Origin: Pseudomonadota bacterium
GTDB lineage: Bacteria; Pseudomonadota; Alphaproteobacteria; Rhizobiales; Tepidamorphaceae
NCBI GenBank assembly: GCA_023458595.1
Contig: JAEWYT010000013.1
Coordinates: 1-64,000 of the forward strand
Direction of reading: 5' to 3'
Length of the DNA: 64,000 nucleotides
Positions 33,622 through 42,866 of this stretch are shown here, in pieces. The notes under the pieces were generated by a model. The model saw nothing but the letters and a program-made list of their open reading frames with translations, made no database searches and was not told where the DNA came from. Position 1 is the stretch's first letter. Each line of letters begins with the position of its first letter. Both the position numbers and the translations under genes were made by a program.

Positions 33622-34587
33622 ATGTCCTTTTTCACGTCCCTCGGGTTGACGAGCGGCAAGTCGGGCGACGTCAATTCCGCACTGCAATACGCGAGCCGGC
33701 GCACCGGCGTCGACCTCGACTACCTGAAAACGACGGCGAAGCGCGAGTCCAACCTCGACCCGGACGCCAAGGCGGGCACGTCGTCGGCGACCGGACTTTT
33801 CCAGTTCATCGAACGCACGTGGCTCGGCGTGCTGAAGACGGCCGGCGGGCGGCACGGCTACGGGGAACTCGCCGAGAAGATCCAGCCTGCCTCGGGCGGC
33901 GGCTACACGGTGACCGACGCCAAGGCGCGCAAGGAGATCCTGGAACTCAGGCAGGATCCGAAGGCCGCCGCGCTGATGGCCGGCGAGTTCACCGCGCAAA
34001 ACGCCGAGACGCTGAAGACGGCACTCGGCCGCAGCGCCACCGAAGGCGAGTTGTACGCCGCCCATTTCCTCGGCCCCCAGGGCGCGGTGGACCTGATCCG
34101 GCTCGCCGAATCGTCTCCCAATACGCCGGCCGCCGAGCGGTTCCCGGCGGCAGCGAAAGCGAATCGGCCGATCTTCTACGCCTCGGGCCGGCAGCGCAGC
34201 GCCGCGGAGGTCTACCGGACGATCACCTCGGGCTACGACGCGACGCCGGCGGTGCCGGAGAACGCCACCTATCTCGCCTTCGCCCCGGGCAAGTCGAGCG
34301 AGGACCATGTCTTCCACGGCCTGTTCCGCTCGGGAGACCAGGGGCTAGGTCCGATCGGGCGGTCGGTATCGAGCTTCTGGTCGGGCTTCCCGAAGAGCGC
34401 GACGGCCTATGGGATGACCGAGAATCCCGGAGAGGTCGCCGTCGAGACGACACGGGACGCCGACCACGTGACGCTGCGCGTCGCCCCCGATTCGGAGAGC
34501 GCGCAGCCGCGCTCGCGCCGCAGCGATTCTGGCGCCGCGCGCATCTACGGCCGCTTCAGCGACGATCCGTCGCTGCTGGTTCGCTGA
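33622..34587 (+). CDS. Lytic transglycosylase-like protein
   Basis: A 321-residue protein whose first 100 residues match the SLT fold: YLKTTAKRESNLDPDAKAGTSSATGLFQFIERTWL, with the catalytic glutamate in KRESN and the GLFQF motif. The following segment (ELYAAHFLGPQGAVDLIRLAES) is the usual second part of the fold in alphaproteobacterial members. The C-terminal third is low in structure. No signal peptide is clear, which is odd for a peptidoglycan enzyme; export by a flagellar-type or other route is possible. Confidence 0.85.
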   Translation: MSFFTSLGLTSGKSGDVNSALQYASRRTGVDLDYLKTTAKRESNLDPDAKAGTSSATGLFQFIERTWLGVLKTAGGRHGYGELAEKIQPASGGGYTVTDAKARKEILELRQDPKAAALMAGEFTAQNAETLKTALGRSATEGELYAAHFLGPQGAVDLIRLAESSPNTPAAERFPAAAKANRPIFYASGRQRSAAEVYRTITSGYDATPAVPENATYLAFAPGKSSEDHVFHGLFRSGDQGLGPIGRSVSSFWSGFPKSATAYGMTENPGEVAVETTRDADHVTLRVAPDSESAQPRSRRSDSGAARIYGRFSDDPSLLVR

Positions 34588-34706
34588 AAGCCCCGGATAT
34601 CCGGCGTTTTCATGGTGAACGGTTCCTTAATCGTTTCGACGGAGCATGACAGGAAAGTCGATTAGCCCGCCGCCCGTCAGGCGGGCGACAGCCAGGGTAC
34701 CGGTCG

Positions 34707-35849
34707 ATGCTTGTCAGGCGTTTTCTCGATAGGCTTTCGCAGGGCAGTCCGGCCGAGCGTGCCGAAATCGTCCGCGCGCTCGTCCGCGTCTATCTGGAAG
34801 TTCCGCTGGACATACAGAACAAGGCCGACGCCGTAACCGCGCTGACGGCGATCCTCGACGACCCGTCCGCACGCGTCCGCCGCGCGATGGCCGAAGGGCT
34901 CGCGGACGCGCCGGAGGCGCCGCGGGTGATCGTCCGGGCGTTCGTGGAAGACCAGGCGGACATCGCCGACATCGTCCTGTCCCGCTCGCCGGTGCTCACC
35001 GAATCCGAACTCGTCGACATCGTCGGCGGCGGCTACGAACGCGCCCGCGTCGCGATCGCCGCGCGTCCGCAGGTGAGCGTGGGCCTGGCCGCGGCGATCG
35101 CCGAGGTCGCCGGACCCGAGGCCTGCGTGATGCTGCTCGACAATCCGGGCGCGACGATCACCTTGTCGGCGCTGCGCCGAATGGTCGAGCGTCACCGCCA
35201 CGACGCCGTCGTCCGCAATGCGCTGCTGGAGCGTCCCGAGCTGCCGCTGACGTTGCGCCAGAAGCTGATCGACGGTCTGTCGGAGGCGCTCGGCGAGCTC
35301 GTCGCCTTCCACGACTGGCTGCCGCCGGAGCGGGCGCGCAAGGTGATGTCGGACGTCCGCGACCGCGCCGTCATCGATCTCGCCATGACCTGCGAGCCCG
35401 GTCGCCTGCGCCCGCTCGTGGAGATGCTGGTCGCGGAGAAGCGCATCACGCCGGCGCTCATGATCCGTGCCCTTTGCCTCGGCAACGTCCGGCTCTTCGA
35501 AGAATCCTTGTCGGTCATGTCGGGCGCGCCGGTGAAACGCGTCCTCGCGCTCCTCGACGACCGCAGCGGGCGCGGCCTCGCGGCGCTGTTCCGGAAGGCG
35601 GGGCTGCCGCAGGCCTCGCTGCCGGCGCTCAGGGCGGTGATCCTGGCCATGCGCGAGGAGGCGCCCGACGGGTCGTGGCGGCACCAGGCGCGGATCGGGC
35701 AGCGGATGCTGGAGCGGGCCCTGACGCTGCACCAGTCCTTCGCGGACGGCGAAGTCGACGAGTTCTTCGCGCTGCTCGGCAGGCTCTCGGCGGATGCGGC
35801 GCGCGAGGAGGCGCGCAGCGAGACGGGCGGGTACTTCCGCGCCGCGTGA
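34707..35849 (+). CDS. DUF2336 domain protein
   Basis: A 380-residue all-helical cytosolic protein of the alphaproteobacterial DUF2336 family. It has HEAT-like repeats in the first half (LTAILDDPSARVRRAMAEGLADAPEAPRVIVRAF) and the LRRMVERH and LFEESLSVMSGAPVKRVLALLDDRSGRGLAALFRKAGLP blocks of the DUF in the second. Its function is not known; some family members are linked to general stress or membrane-partner signalling. It is convergent with the small helical protein at 35860, 10 bp apart. Confidence 0.86.
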   Translation: MLVRRFLDRLSQGSPAERAEIVRALVRVYLEVPLDIQNKADAVTALTAILDDPSARVRRAMAEGLADAPEAPRVIVRAFVEDQADIADIVLSRSPVLTESELVDIVGGGYERARVAIAARPQVSVGLAAAIAEVAGPEACVMLLDNPGATITLSALRRMVERHRHDAVVRNALLERPELPLTLRQKLIDGLSEALGELVAFHDWLPPERARKVMSDVRDRAVIDLAMTCEPGRLRPLVEMLVAEKRITPALMIRALCLGNVRLFEESLSVMSGAPVKRVLALLDDRSGRGLAALFRKAGLPQASLPALRAVILAMREEAPDGSWRHQARIGQRMLERALTLHQSFADGEVDEFFALLGRLSADAAREEARSETGGYFRAA

Positions 35850-35859
35850 GCTCTTTCCC

Positions 35860-36246
35860 CTAACGCTTCAGAAGGTTGCGCAACTCGGCGATGTGCAGGT
35901 CGATCTCGGTCGGATCGGCGGCCGGGGCGTCGGACGCCGGATCGAACTGGCGGCACAGGCGCCCCGCCGTCCGCACGACGTCGGGATAGCCCAGCAGCTC
36001 GGCCTGGCGGGCGAGTTGTTCGGCGAGATGATAGAGATAGGTGCGCACATGCGGAGAATCCACCGACCCGGCGGCGACGGAGACGCTTTCGGCCAGTTCC
36101 TCGACCTCGTCGGCCATCCACCGGTCGAATTCGACCGCCATCGCGGTCATGAGCCCCTGCGCCGCCTTGTCGGCTGCGGGATGGACGGCGACGTGCGCGG
36201 ACGCGCCACCCTTGCCCTCAGATCCACCAGCCTCGTCTTTACGCAT
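35860..36246 (-). CDS. Small helical protein of unknown function
   Basis: A 128-residue protein, mostly alpha-helical, with AVEFDRWMADEVEELAESVSVAA and YLYHLAEQLARQAELLGYPDVVRTAGRLCRQF. I do not recognise a domain; the helical pattern is reminiscent of a Hpt-type bundle, but the histidines are not in an HxxKG setting. I chose ATG 36246; a TTG at 36279 would add 11 residues. It converges on the DUF2336 gene. The N-terminal 30 residues look disordered. Confidence 0.65.
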   Translation of the reverse strand: MRKDEAGGSEGKGGASAHVAVHPAADKAAQGLMTAMAVEFDRWMADEVEELAESVSVAAGSVDSPHVRTYLYHLAEQLARQAELLGYPDVVRTAGRLCRQFDPASDAPAADPTEIDLHIAELRNLLKR

Positions 36247-36322
36247 CACAGAACGCCCCACCAGGACGCGACCCTTCAAGACGTTTAGGCGGGCAAGCTT
36301 AAGGAAACTTGAACGGAAATGG

Positions 36323-37117
36323 TTAGTAGCCGAACTGTTCGGCGAGGATGCGCTCGTCGAGATTGTGGCCGGGATCGAACAGCATGAGCGCCGAGGCGCC
36401 CTTGGCTTCCTCGACGTGGACGTGCACGACGGAGCGGATCTCCGTGTGATCGGCGACCGCGTTGACCGGCCGCTTGGCGGCCTCGAGGATCTCGATGTCG
36501 ATGCGCGCCTCGTTGGGCACCAGCGCCCCGCGCCAGCGGCGGGGACGGAACGCGCTTATCGGTGTCAGCGCCAGAAGCGGCGAGTTGATCGGGATGATCG
36601 GGCCGTGCGCCGACAGGTTGTAGGCCGTGGACCCCGCCGGCGTCGCGACCAGGATGCCGTCGCAGATCAGCTCGTCGAGGCGCACCTTCTCGTCGATCAG
36701 GATGCGCAGCTTGGCGGCCTGGTATGTCTGGCGGAGCAGGGACACCTCGTTGATGGCGAGGGCCGTGTGCTCGCGGCCGTCGCTGTCGGTGGCGCGCATG
36801 GACAGCGGGCGGATGACGGCCGTCTCCGCCTCGCGCAGGTGCTCGGGGAGGTCGTCCTCGGAGAATTCGTTCATCAGGAAGCCGACCGAGCCGCGGTTCA
36901 TGCCGTAGATCGGCTTGCCCGTGTTCATGAACCGGTGCAGCGTCTGCAGCATGAAGCCGTCGCCGCCGAGCGCGACGACGACGTCGGCGTCCTCCGGCTC
37001 GGTGCCGCCGTAGCGGGCGATCAGCCGGTCGCGCGCCTCCTCGGCCTCCTCGATCGGACTCGCCAGGAAAGCGATCGACCGGAAGTCGTTGCGTGTGGGC
37101 GATGCTGGCGCGGCCAT
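36323..37117 (-). CDS. nadK: NAD kinase
   Basis: A 264-residue cytosolic enzyme that phosphorylates NAD to NADP. The GGDGFML motif, the NRGSVGFLMNEF segment and the conserved TPAGSTAYNLSAHGPI region are intact. Length matches the alphaproteobacterial form. The ATG at 37117 begins MAAPASPTRNDF. It is followed downstream by the small helical gene and preceded by the polysaccharide region, with 142 bp before the dehydratase stop. Confidence 0.96.
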   Translation of the reverse strand: MAAPASPTRNDFRSIAFLASPIEEAEEARDRLIARYGGTEPEDADVVVALGGDGFMLQTLHRFMNTGKPIYGMNRGSVGFLMNEFSEDDLPEHLREAETAVIRPLSMRATDSDGREHTALAINEVSLLRQTYQAAKLRILIDEKVRLDELICDGILVATPAGSTAYNLSAHGPIIPINSPLLALTPISAFRPRRWRGALVPNEARIDIEILEAAKRPVNAVADHTEIRSVVHVHVEEAKGASALMLFDPGHNLDERILAEQFGY

Positions 37118-37259
37118 GCGGCTTCATCCCGGCGACTGGTGGCGGCACTATAGCGATAGATCGGGCGATGCCAACGGCGAGCTTCCGGGGCCCTTCGCGA
37201 TGCGGCGGACAGCGCAAGTCGACGCGGCGCCGCAGGTTCGCGCGGGCGGATATCTCGCG

Positions 37260-39191
37260 TCAGTTCAGCCGGTGGCGGGTGAATTCCGGGACGACGGCGG
37301 TCAGCCGCGACAGCATGGCCTCCTCGTCGCCGTCCTTTATCGAGGCCTGCAGGCGCTTGATCTCCTCGATAAGCGCATCCGGCGCGACGGCGCGCGGCTC
37401 GGCAGCGAGGATGCCCTCGAGTTCGGTGGCGTGCAGGGGCTCGCTCCGGTCGAACAGTTCCTCGTGCAGCTTCTCGCCCTCGCGCACGCCCGTGAACTCG
37501 ATGGCGATGTCCTGGTGCGGCTCGTAGCCGGCGAGGCGGATCATCTGCTCGGCGAGATCGACGATCTTCACCGGCTCGCCCATGTCGAGGACGAAGATCG
37601 AGATGCGCTCGCGACCGCTCAGGCCCAGGGCGGAGGCCATCAGCACCAGGCTCACTGCCTCCTTGATCGTCATGAAGTAGCGCTTCATGTCCGGATGGGT
37701 GACGGTGATCGGGCCACCCTGCTCGAGCTGCTCCTTGAACAGCGGCACGACGGACCCGCTCGAGCCGAGCACGTTGCCGAATCGAACCGACATGAAACGG
37801 GTCTCGCGGCCGCCGTCGCCGTTGGCCCGGTTCGAGGCGGCATAGCCGAGCGCATCGAGAGCCTCGCAGTAGCTCTCGGCGGCGCGCTTGGTCGCGCCCA
37901 TGACCGAGGTCGGCTGCACCGCCTTGTCGGTGGAGATCATCACCATGGCCTTGGCGCCGATCCTGCGGGCGGCGTCGGCGACGTTCACCGTGCCGACCGT
38001 GTTGGTCAGGATGCCTTCGGCGACGTGGCGCTCGACGATCGGCACGTGCTTCAGCGCGGCGGCGTGGAAGACGATGTCGGGCTTGAACTGCTCGACCAGC
38101 GCCGTGATGCTCGCGCGGTCGCGCACGTCGCACAGCCGCCCTTCCACCGGAACGCCGGGGAAGTCGCGGGCGAGGTCCTTGGTGATGTCGTAGAGGGCGA
38201 ACTCGGCGTTCTCGACGATCATCAGCCGCTTGCAGCTCATCGACGCGATCTGGCGGCACAGCTCGCTGCCGATCGTGCCGCCGCCGCCGGTGACCAGGAT
38301 GCGCTGGCCGTCGACGAGCTTTCGGATCGAGGTGTAGTCGAGCTCGCGCGTCGAGCGGCCGAGCAGGTCCTCGATGTTGATCGGCGTGAGGCGGATGCGG
38401 CCGTCGCCGTCGGGGCCCTCCATCGCCGGCCGCAGCAGGCGCTCGACGCTCAGGCCGAGCTTTCGCGCCCCGGAGATCAGCGACTCGATGTCCTTTTCCT
38501 TCGTCAGCGCCTCGTTGGTGAGGATCAGCCGGCGCGGCGCCTGGCCGCGCTGGGTGAGGCGCTGGACGACGCGCTCGAGGTCCTCTGAATGGCCGAGGAC
38601 GGGCACGTTGCGGATACGGTGGCCGATATGGGCCTGCTTGGAGGAGATCATGCCGACCGGGACCATCAGCTCCGAGCCGTTGGTCTCCAGCGAGCGGATG
38701 ATGATCTCCGCCTCGTTGCCGGACCCGGCGATCAGCACCGGAATCGCCGCGTGGCCGCTGCGGCTGCCGCGCTTGAGGAGGCGCTGGTCGCGGTAGACGC
38801 GATAGAGCATCCGTGGTCCGCCGAGCAGGGCGGAGAGGATGAAGAAATTGGAGAACACGATGGAGCGCGGCACCAGGATGAAGCCGCGCGAGGCGAAGTC
38901 GAGCACGACCATGAACACGGTGACGGCCGTCACCGCCTTGATGATGTTTATGAGATCGGGGATCGAGGCGAAGCGCCAGATGCCCGCGTAGAGCCCGAAT
39001 GCCCAGTATACGATCGCCGCGAAGGGCAGGACGGTCGCGAACAGGACGCCCATATCGTCGAGACGGAAGACGAAGGCGCCCGAACCGAAGCGCAGATAGT
39101 AGCCGATGACGATCGCGGCCGCCGTCATCACCAGGTCATGGGTGAAGGCGGCGAGTCTCTTGGGCGTCAGCGGACTCGGGGCAAAACGCAT
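37260..39191 (-). CDS. WbpM/PglF-like nucleotide-sugar 4,6-dehydratase
   Basis: A 643-residue inner-membrane enzyme. Four hydrophobic segments lie in the first 125 residues, a first Rossmann-like CoA/NAD domain spans about 145-260, and the catalytic SDR domain has GGGGTIG at 303-309. The catalytic set is the WbpM-type variant: serine-threonine STDKA at 420-424, Met432 in place of the usual tyrosine and Lys436 (SVMGATK). Known relatives turn UDP-GlcNAc into UDP-2-acetamido-2,6-dideoxy-xylo-4-hexulose. Its product could feed the aminotransferase at 40798. Confidence 0.92.
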   Translation of the reverse strand: MRFAPSPLTPKRLAAFTHDLVMTAAAIVIGYYLRFGSGAFVFRLDDMGVLFATVLPFAAIVYWAFGLYAGIWRFASIPDLINIIKAVTAVTVFMVVLDFASRGFILVPRSIVFSNFFILSALLGGPRMLYRVYRDQRLLKRGSRSGHAAIPVLIAGSGNEAEIIIRSLETNGSELMVPVGMISSKQAHIGHRIRNVPVLGHSEDLERVVQRLTQRGQAPRRLILTNEALTKEKDIESLISGARKLGLSVERLLRPAMEGPDGDGRIRLTPINIEDLLGRSTRELDYTSIRKLVDGQRILVTGGGGTIGSELCRQIASMSCKRLMIVENAEFALYDITKDLARDFPGVPVEGRLCDVRDRASITALVEQFKPDIVFHAAALKHVPIVERHVAEGILTNTVGTVNVADAARRIGAKAMVMISTDKAVQPTSVMGATKRAAESYCEALDALGYAASNRANGDGGRETRFMSVRFGNVLGSSGSVVPLFKEQLEQGGPITVTHPDMKRYFMTIKEAVSLVLMASALGLSGRERISIFVLDMGEPVKIVDLAEQMIRLAGYEPHQDIAIEFTGVREGEKLHEELFDRSEPLHATELEGILAAEPRAVAPDALIEEIKRLQASIKDGDEEAMLSRLTAVVPEFTRHRLN

Positions 39192-39312
39192 TCGGTTCAG
39201 CGTATCTCGGCGTGTCGGGACGATAAACGGTCCGAAGTCCTTACACCCTGCACGCTTTTTCGTCCAATCCGTATGTTGCGGGCGGGGCTGCCGGAGGTGG
39301 CGGGAAACAACG

Positions 39313-40626
39313 CTATCCCGGGCTTCCGGGCGGCGGCGGGGTGTCGTCCGGATACTGCTCCTTGAAGGTGAACAGGGCGACGACGAGCATCAGCACGCAG
39401 ATCCACCAGATCTGCCAGGCGCCGTGGCTGACGCTGGAAATGGCGAGCGTCGCCGCGGTCGCACCGTAGGCGAAGGAGCGTCGGCGGGCCGGCAGGCGTG
39501 GAATCGAGAGGACGATGCCGAGCATGATGAGGCCGGCGAACGCCACGCCGATGCCGCCCAGTTCGACCCAGATCTGCAGGATCGGGTTGTGCGGATGGTG
39601 GACCGGACCGATCGTCCAGTCGACGCCGGGGATATTCCAGACGCCGAAGTAGCGGGACGATTCGAGGCCCCACCCGAGAATCGGCCGCTGCATCGCGACG
39701 TGCGAGAACGCCTGCCATATCTCCAGCCGCCGCTCGGTGGAGAGGTTCACGACCGTGTCCGCGCCGGTCTCGGCGGCGAGGTCGGCCATGACCTGGACGG
39801 TAAGCGGCATGGCGACGAAGGCGGCGGCGGCGACGAGGATGACGCCCACCGCGGCGAGCCGGTTCGAAACGAGCGCCATGCTGGTGACCATGAGGCCGGC
39901 GCCGATCGCCAGGAGCGCGGAGTCCGACTGCGAGACGAAGACCGCCGTGGCGACGAGGGCGACGATGCCGGCCCTGATCCAGTGGCGGTAGCGGCCGGTC
40001 GTCATGGCGAGGGTCGGCCACATCAGAAGGCTGAGAGACACCACGGATCGGTTCATGAAGGCGGGATTGGGCCCGTATATCGCCGTTCGGAAGCCGTGCT
40101 CGGTGGCGAGCTCGAAAATCAGCACCAGCGCCGCGAACGCGATGCCTACGGCCGCGCCGACCCGATGCGCCTTCCTCTCGAGCGGCGGGGCGAGGCGCTG
40201 CAGGAGAAGGACGGCGAAGAACGTGGCGATCATCTTGATCGCCTGTTCCAGCGCCATGTCGGGGCTCAGCGCCCAGACGCTCGAAGCGGCCGCGTAGAGG
40301 AGCAGGAGCAGCGTGCACCACACCCACCAGGGAATCGTGCCGTGGCCAGCGCCGGCGAAAACCTTCCTGCTGATAGACGGTTCGCCACGGGTGATGTGGG
40401 CGGCGAGCGAATAGGCGACGGCGAAGGCGAGGGCGACGCCGACGACGGTGGGCAGCGAACGGCTCGAATAGAGAATGACGACGGGAGCGACGACGAACAG
40501 GGTCGTCAGGCAGGAGTCGCGCAGAAGACCCGCGCCGATGGCTACGGCGCCGGAGTCGATCTTTTCGCGCCAGCGGCGGGCGTCTTCCGCGATATGTCGC
40601 GAAATCAGGCGGACTGTCGATGCCAT
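39313..40626 (-). CDS. O-antigen ligase / polymerase family membrane protein
   Basis: A 437-residue protein with about 11-12 hydrophobic helices and the large periplasmic loop of the Wzy_C/O-antigen ligase family, containing ILGWGLESSRYFGVWNIPG and VHHPHNPILQIWVELG. The HPHN motif with the preceding arginine region is the mark of ligase-type enzymes that attach glycans to lipid A core or extend them. Ligase versus polymerase cannot be separated by eye. It is divergent from the aminotransferase gene at 40798. Confidence 0.88.
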   Translation of the reverse strand: MASTVRLISRHIAEDARRWREKIDSGAVAIGAGLLRDSCLTTLFVVAPVVILYSSRSLPTVVGVALAFAVAYSLAAHITRGEPSISRKVFAGAGHGTIPWWVWCTLLLLLYAAASSVWALSPDMALEQAIKMIATFFAVLLLQRLAPPLERKAHRVGAAVGIAFAALVLIFELATEHGFRTAIYGPNPAFMNRSVVSLSLLMWPTLAMTTGRYRHWIRAGIVALVATAVFVSQSDSALLAIGAGLMVTSMALVSNRLAAVGVILVAAAAFVAMPLTVQVMADLAAETGADTVVNLSTERRLEIWQAFSHVAMQRPILGWGLESSRYFGVWNIPGVDWTIGPVHHPHNPILQIWVELGGIGVAFAGLIMLGIVLSIPRLPARRRSFAYGATAATLAISSVSHGAWQIWWICVLMLVVALFTFKEQYPDDTPPPPGSPG

Positions 40627-40797
40627 TCGTCGGATCGGCCCCGGGGATTGCCTTGTTTTGCGGTGAGACTATCGGCTCAGGCAGTGCATGTCGCGGTCGG
40701 AAAAGTGTTGATCGGGCGTCCCTTGAGCGTTTAGCTGCCGGCGCGGGGCCGGCCGGGTGGGCATCGGCCCGCGTTTTGCGTGCCGCCGGTAGCATCG

Positions 40798-41979
40798 ATG
40801 AGCGAGAGCATCAAGGTTCCCTTCTTCCGGCCCTCGATCGGCGAGGAGGAGATCGAGGAGGTCGTGGCGACGCTGCGCGGCGGCTGGCTGACCACCGGCG
40901 ATCGCGCGCGCCGATTCGAGGAGGGATTCCGCGACTATCTCGGCGGCGGAATCGAGGCGGTCGCGATCAACTCGGCGACCGCCGGGCTGCATCTGGCGCT
41001 CGAGGCGCTCGGCATCGGGCCGGGTGACGAGGTGGTGGTGCCGGACCTGACCTTCACGGCCAGCGCCGAAGTGGTGCGCTATCTCGGCGCCGAGGTCCGG
41101 CTCGTCGACGTCGACGCCCGGACACTGTGTCTCGATCCGGCGGCATTCGAGGCGGCGGTGAGCGACCGCACCAAAGCGGTCATGCCGGTGCATTACGGCG
41201 GGCTTTCCTGCGATCTCGGCCGGATATCGTCGATCTGCGCCGCGCGCGGCATCGAGATCGTCGAGGACGCGGCCCACGCGCTGCCGACGCGCTGGCAGGG
41301 CGGGCTGATCGGCACGCACGGCACGGCCGCCACCGTATTCAGCTTCTACGCGAACAAGACGATCACGACGGGCGAGGGCGGCATGCTGGTGACCGCGCGG
41401 CCCGAGATCGCCGAACGGGCCCGGATCATGCGCCTGCACGGCATCGACCGGGACTCCTTCGACCGCTACCGCAAGCCCGGCGCCGGCTGGCGCTACGACA
41501 TCGTCGCGCCGGGCTTCAAGTACAACCTGTCCGACCTCGCCGCCGCCGTGGGCGTGCGCCAGCTCGAGAAGGCCGACGCTCTGTGCGCGAGGCGGGCGGT
41601 CATCGCCGAACGCTATCTCGACGCCTTCGCCGACCTGCCGGCCCGCCTGCCGGTGAGGGGCGAGCAGGGCGGCCATTCCTGGCACCTGTTCCCGATCCGC
41701 CTCGACGACGACGCGCCGCTCGACCGGGACGCCTTCATCGCGCGGATGACGGAGCGGGGGATCGGCACCAGCGTCCACTACGCGCCGCTGCACCGGATGA
41801 CCTACTGGAAGGAGCGCTACGACCTGAAACCGGAGGCGTTCCCGGTTTCGGAGGACGCATTCAGCACGCTCGTCACGCTGCCGCTGTTCCCGGACATGAC
41901 CGAGGCCGAGATCGAAACGGTGATCGGCGCGGTGCGCGAGGTGCTTTCGGCCGGGCGGCGCGCCGCGGCCGGACGCTGA
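40798..41979 (+). CDS. DegT/DnrJ/EryC1/StrS sugar aminotransferase (PglE-like)
   Basis: A 393-residue PLP enzyme that adds an amino group to 4-keto sugar nucleotides. The Schiff-base lysine is Lys187 in FSFYANKTITTGEGG; the NSATAGLHLALEALGIGPGDEVV and VEDAAHALPTRW motifs are typical. With the upstream PglF-like dehydratase it probably makes a UDP-4-amino-4,6-dideoxy sugar, as PglE does for bacillosamine. The ATG at 40798 is used. It starts a three-gene set with a sulfotransferase and a PglC-like transferase, each 7 bp apart. Confidence 0.93.
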   Translation: MSESIKVPFFRPSIGEEEIEEVVATLRGGWLTTGDRARRFEEGFRDYLGGGIEAVAINSATAGLHLALEALGIGPGDEVVVPDLTFTASAEVVRYLGAEVRLVDVDARTLCLDPAAFEAAVSDRTKAVMPVHYGGLSCDLGRISSICAARGIEIVEDAAHALPTRWQGGLIGTHGTAATVFSFYANKTITTGEGGMLVTARPEIAERARIMRLHGIDRDSFDRYRKPGAGWRYDIVAPGFKYNLSDLAAAVGVRQLEKADALCARRAVIAERYLDAFADLPARLPVRGEQGGHSWHLFPIRLDDDAPLDRDAFIARMTERGIGTSVHYAPLHRMTYWKERYDLKPEAFPVSEDAFSTLVTLPLFPDMTEAEIETVIGAVREVLSAGRRAAAGR

Positions 41980-41986
41980 GGGGCCC

Positions 41987-42859
41987 GTGGCCGGCCCCGA
42001 CAAGCGCCGTTTCGTCGTGGTGCTCGGCGCCGCGCGGTCGGGCACCTCGATGCTGCGCGATCTGATCGCCTCCCATCCCGCCGTCGCCGCCGTGCCCTTC
42101 GACGTCAACCACATCTGGCGGATCGGCAACGACGGCCACCCCGACGACGCGCTGACGCGCGCCATGGCGGGCCCCGCGATCGCGGCGAAGATCCGCGCGC
42201 GCCTCGCCACGCTCGCACGGCGCGAGGCCGGGAAGGACTGGCCGCAGATCCGGTTCGTCGTGGAGAAGTCAGTCGGCAACGCGCTCAGGCCCGGATTCGT
42301 CGATGCGGTGCTGCCGGACGCGCTCTACGTGCGCATCGTCCGCGATCCGCGCCGCGTCATCGCCTCGACCATCGAGGAATGGGAGGCGCCGCCCGACAGC
42401 GGGCACCTGATGCGCAAGCTGAAGACCTTCGGCCCCTCGGATGTCGGCTACATGGCCTGGTACGCGTCGAATGCGCTGAAGGGCCGTTTCGGCCACAAGC
42501 GGGGCTTGCGGGTCTGGGGCGCGCGCTATCCCGGTATTTCCGACGATCTGGAGAGGGAAAGCCTGGAGACCGTCTGTGCCCGTCAGTGGCTCGCCTCCGT
42601 GCAGGCGATCGACGGGTTCTTCGGTCAATTGCCCGCGAGCCGCGGCATATCCGTCAGCTACGAGAGACTGCTCGAAGGGCCGGACGAACTGGAGAGAATC
42701 TGGGCTTTCCTCGGGATCGGCGACGCGCCGCTCGCCGCCCGTGCCTTCGCCGAGCGGGTCAGGGCGCCGGGCGACCGGCGGGTCCGGCTGTCGGAGAAGA
42801 TCGAGGCCAGGACCCGCAGCGCGGTCGAGTCGCTGACGGCGATCTACGGATACGCGTGA
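41987..42859 (+). CDS. PAPS-dependent sulfotransferase family protein
   Basis: A 290-residue cytosolic sulfotransferase. The 5'-phosphosulfate loop is GAARSGTSMLRDLI near residues 14-27, and the 3'-phosphate motif is VRIVRDPRRVIAS (about residues 116-128). These enzymes move sulfate from PAPS to hydroxyl or amino groups of sugars and other acceptors. It starts with GTG, 7 bp after the aminotransferase stop and 7 bp before the PglC-like gene. In bacillosamine pathways an acetyltransferase (PglD) would fill this role, so a sulfated amino sugar is a possible, untested product. Confidence 0.88.
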   Translation: MAGPDKRRFVVVLGAARSGTSMLRDLIASHPAVAAVPFDVNHIWRIGNDGHPDDALTRAMAGPAIAAKIRARLATLARREAGKDWPQIRFVVEKSVGNALRPGFVDAVLPDALYVRIVRDPRRVIASTIEEWEAPPDSGHLMRKLKTFGPSDVGYMAWYASNALKGRFGHKRGLRVWGARYPGISDDLERESLETVCARQWLASVQAIDGFFGQLPASRGISVSYERLLEGPDELERIWAFLGIGDAPLAARAFAERVRAPGDRRVRLSEKIEARTRSAVESLTAIYGYA

Positions 42860-42866
42860 AGCGACG

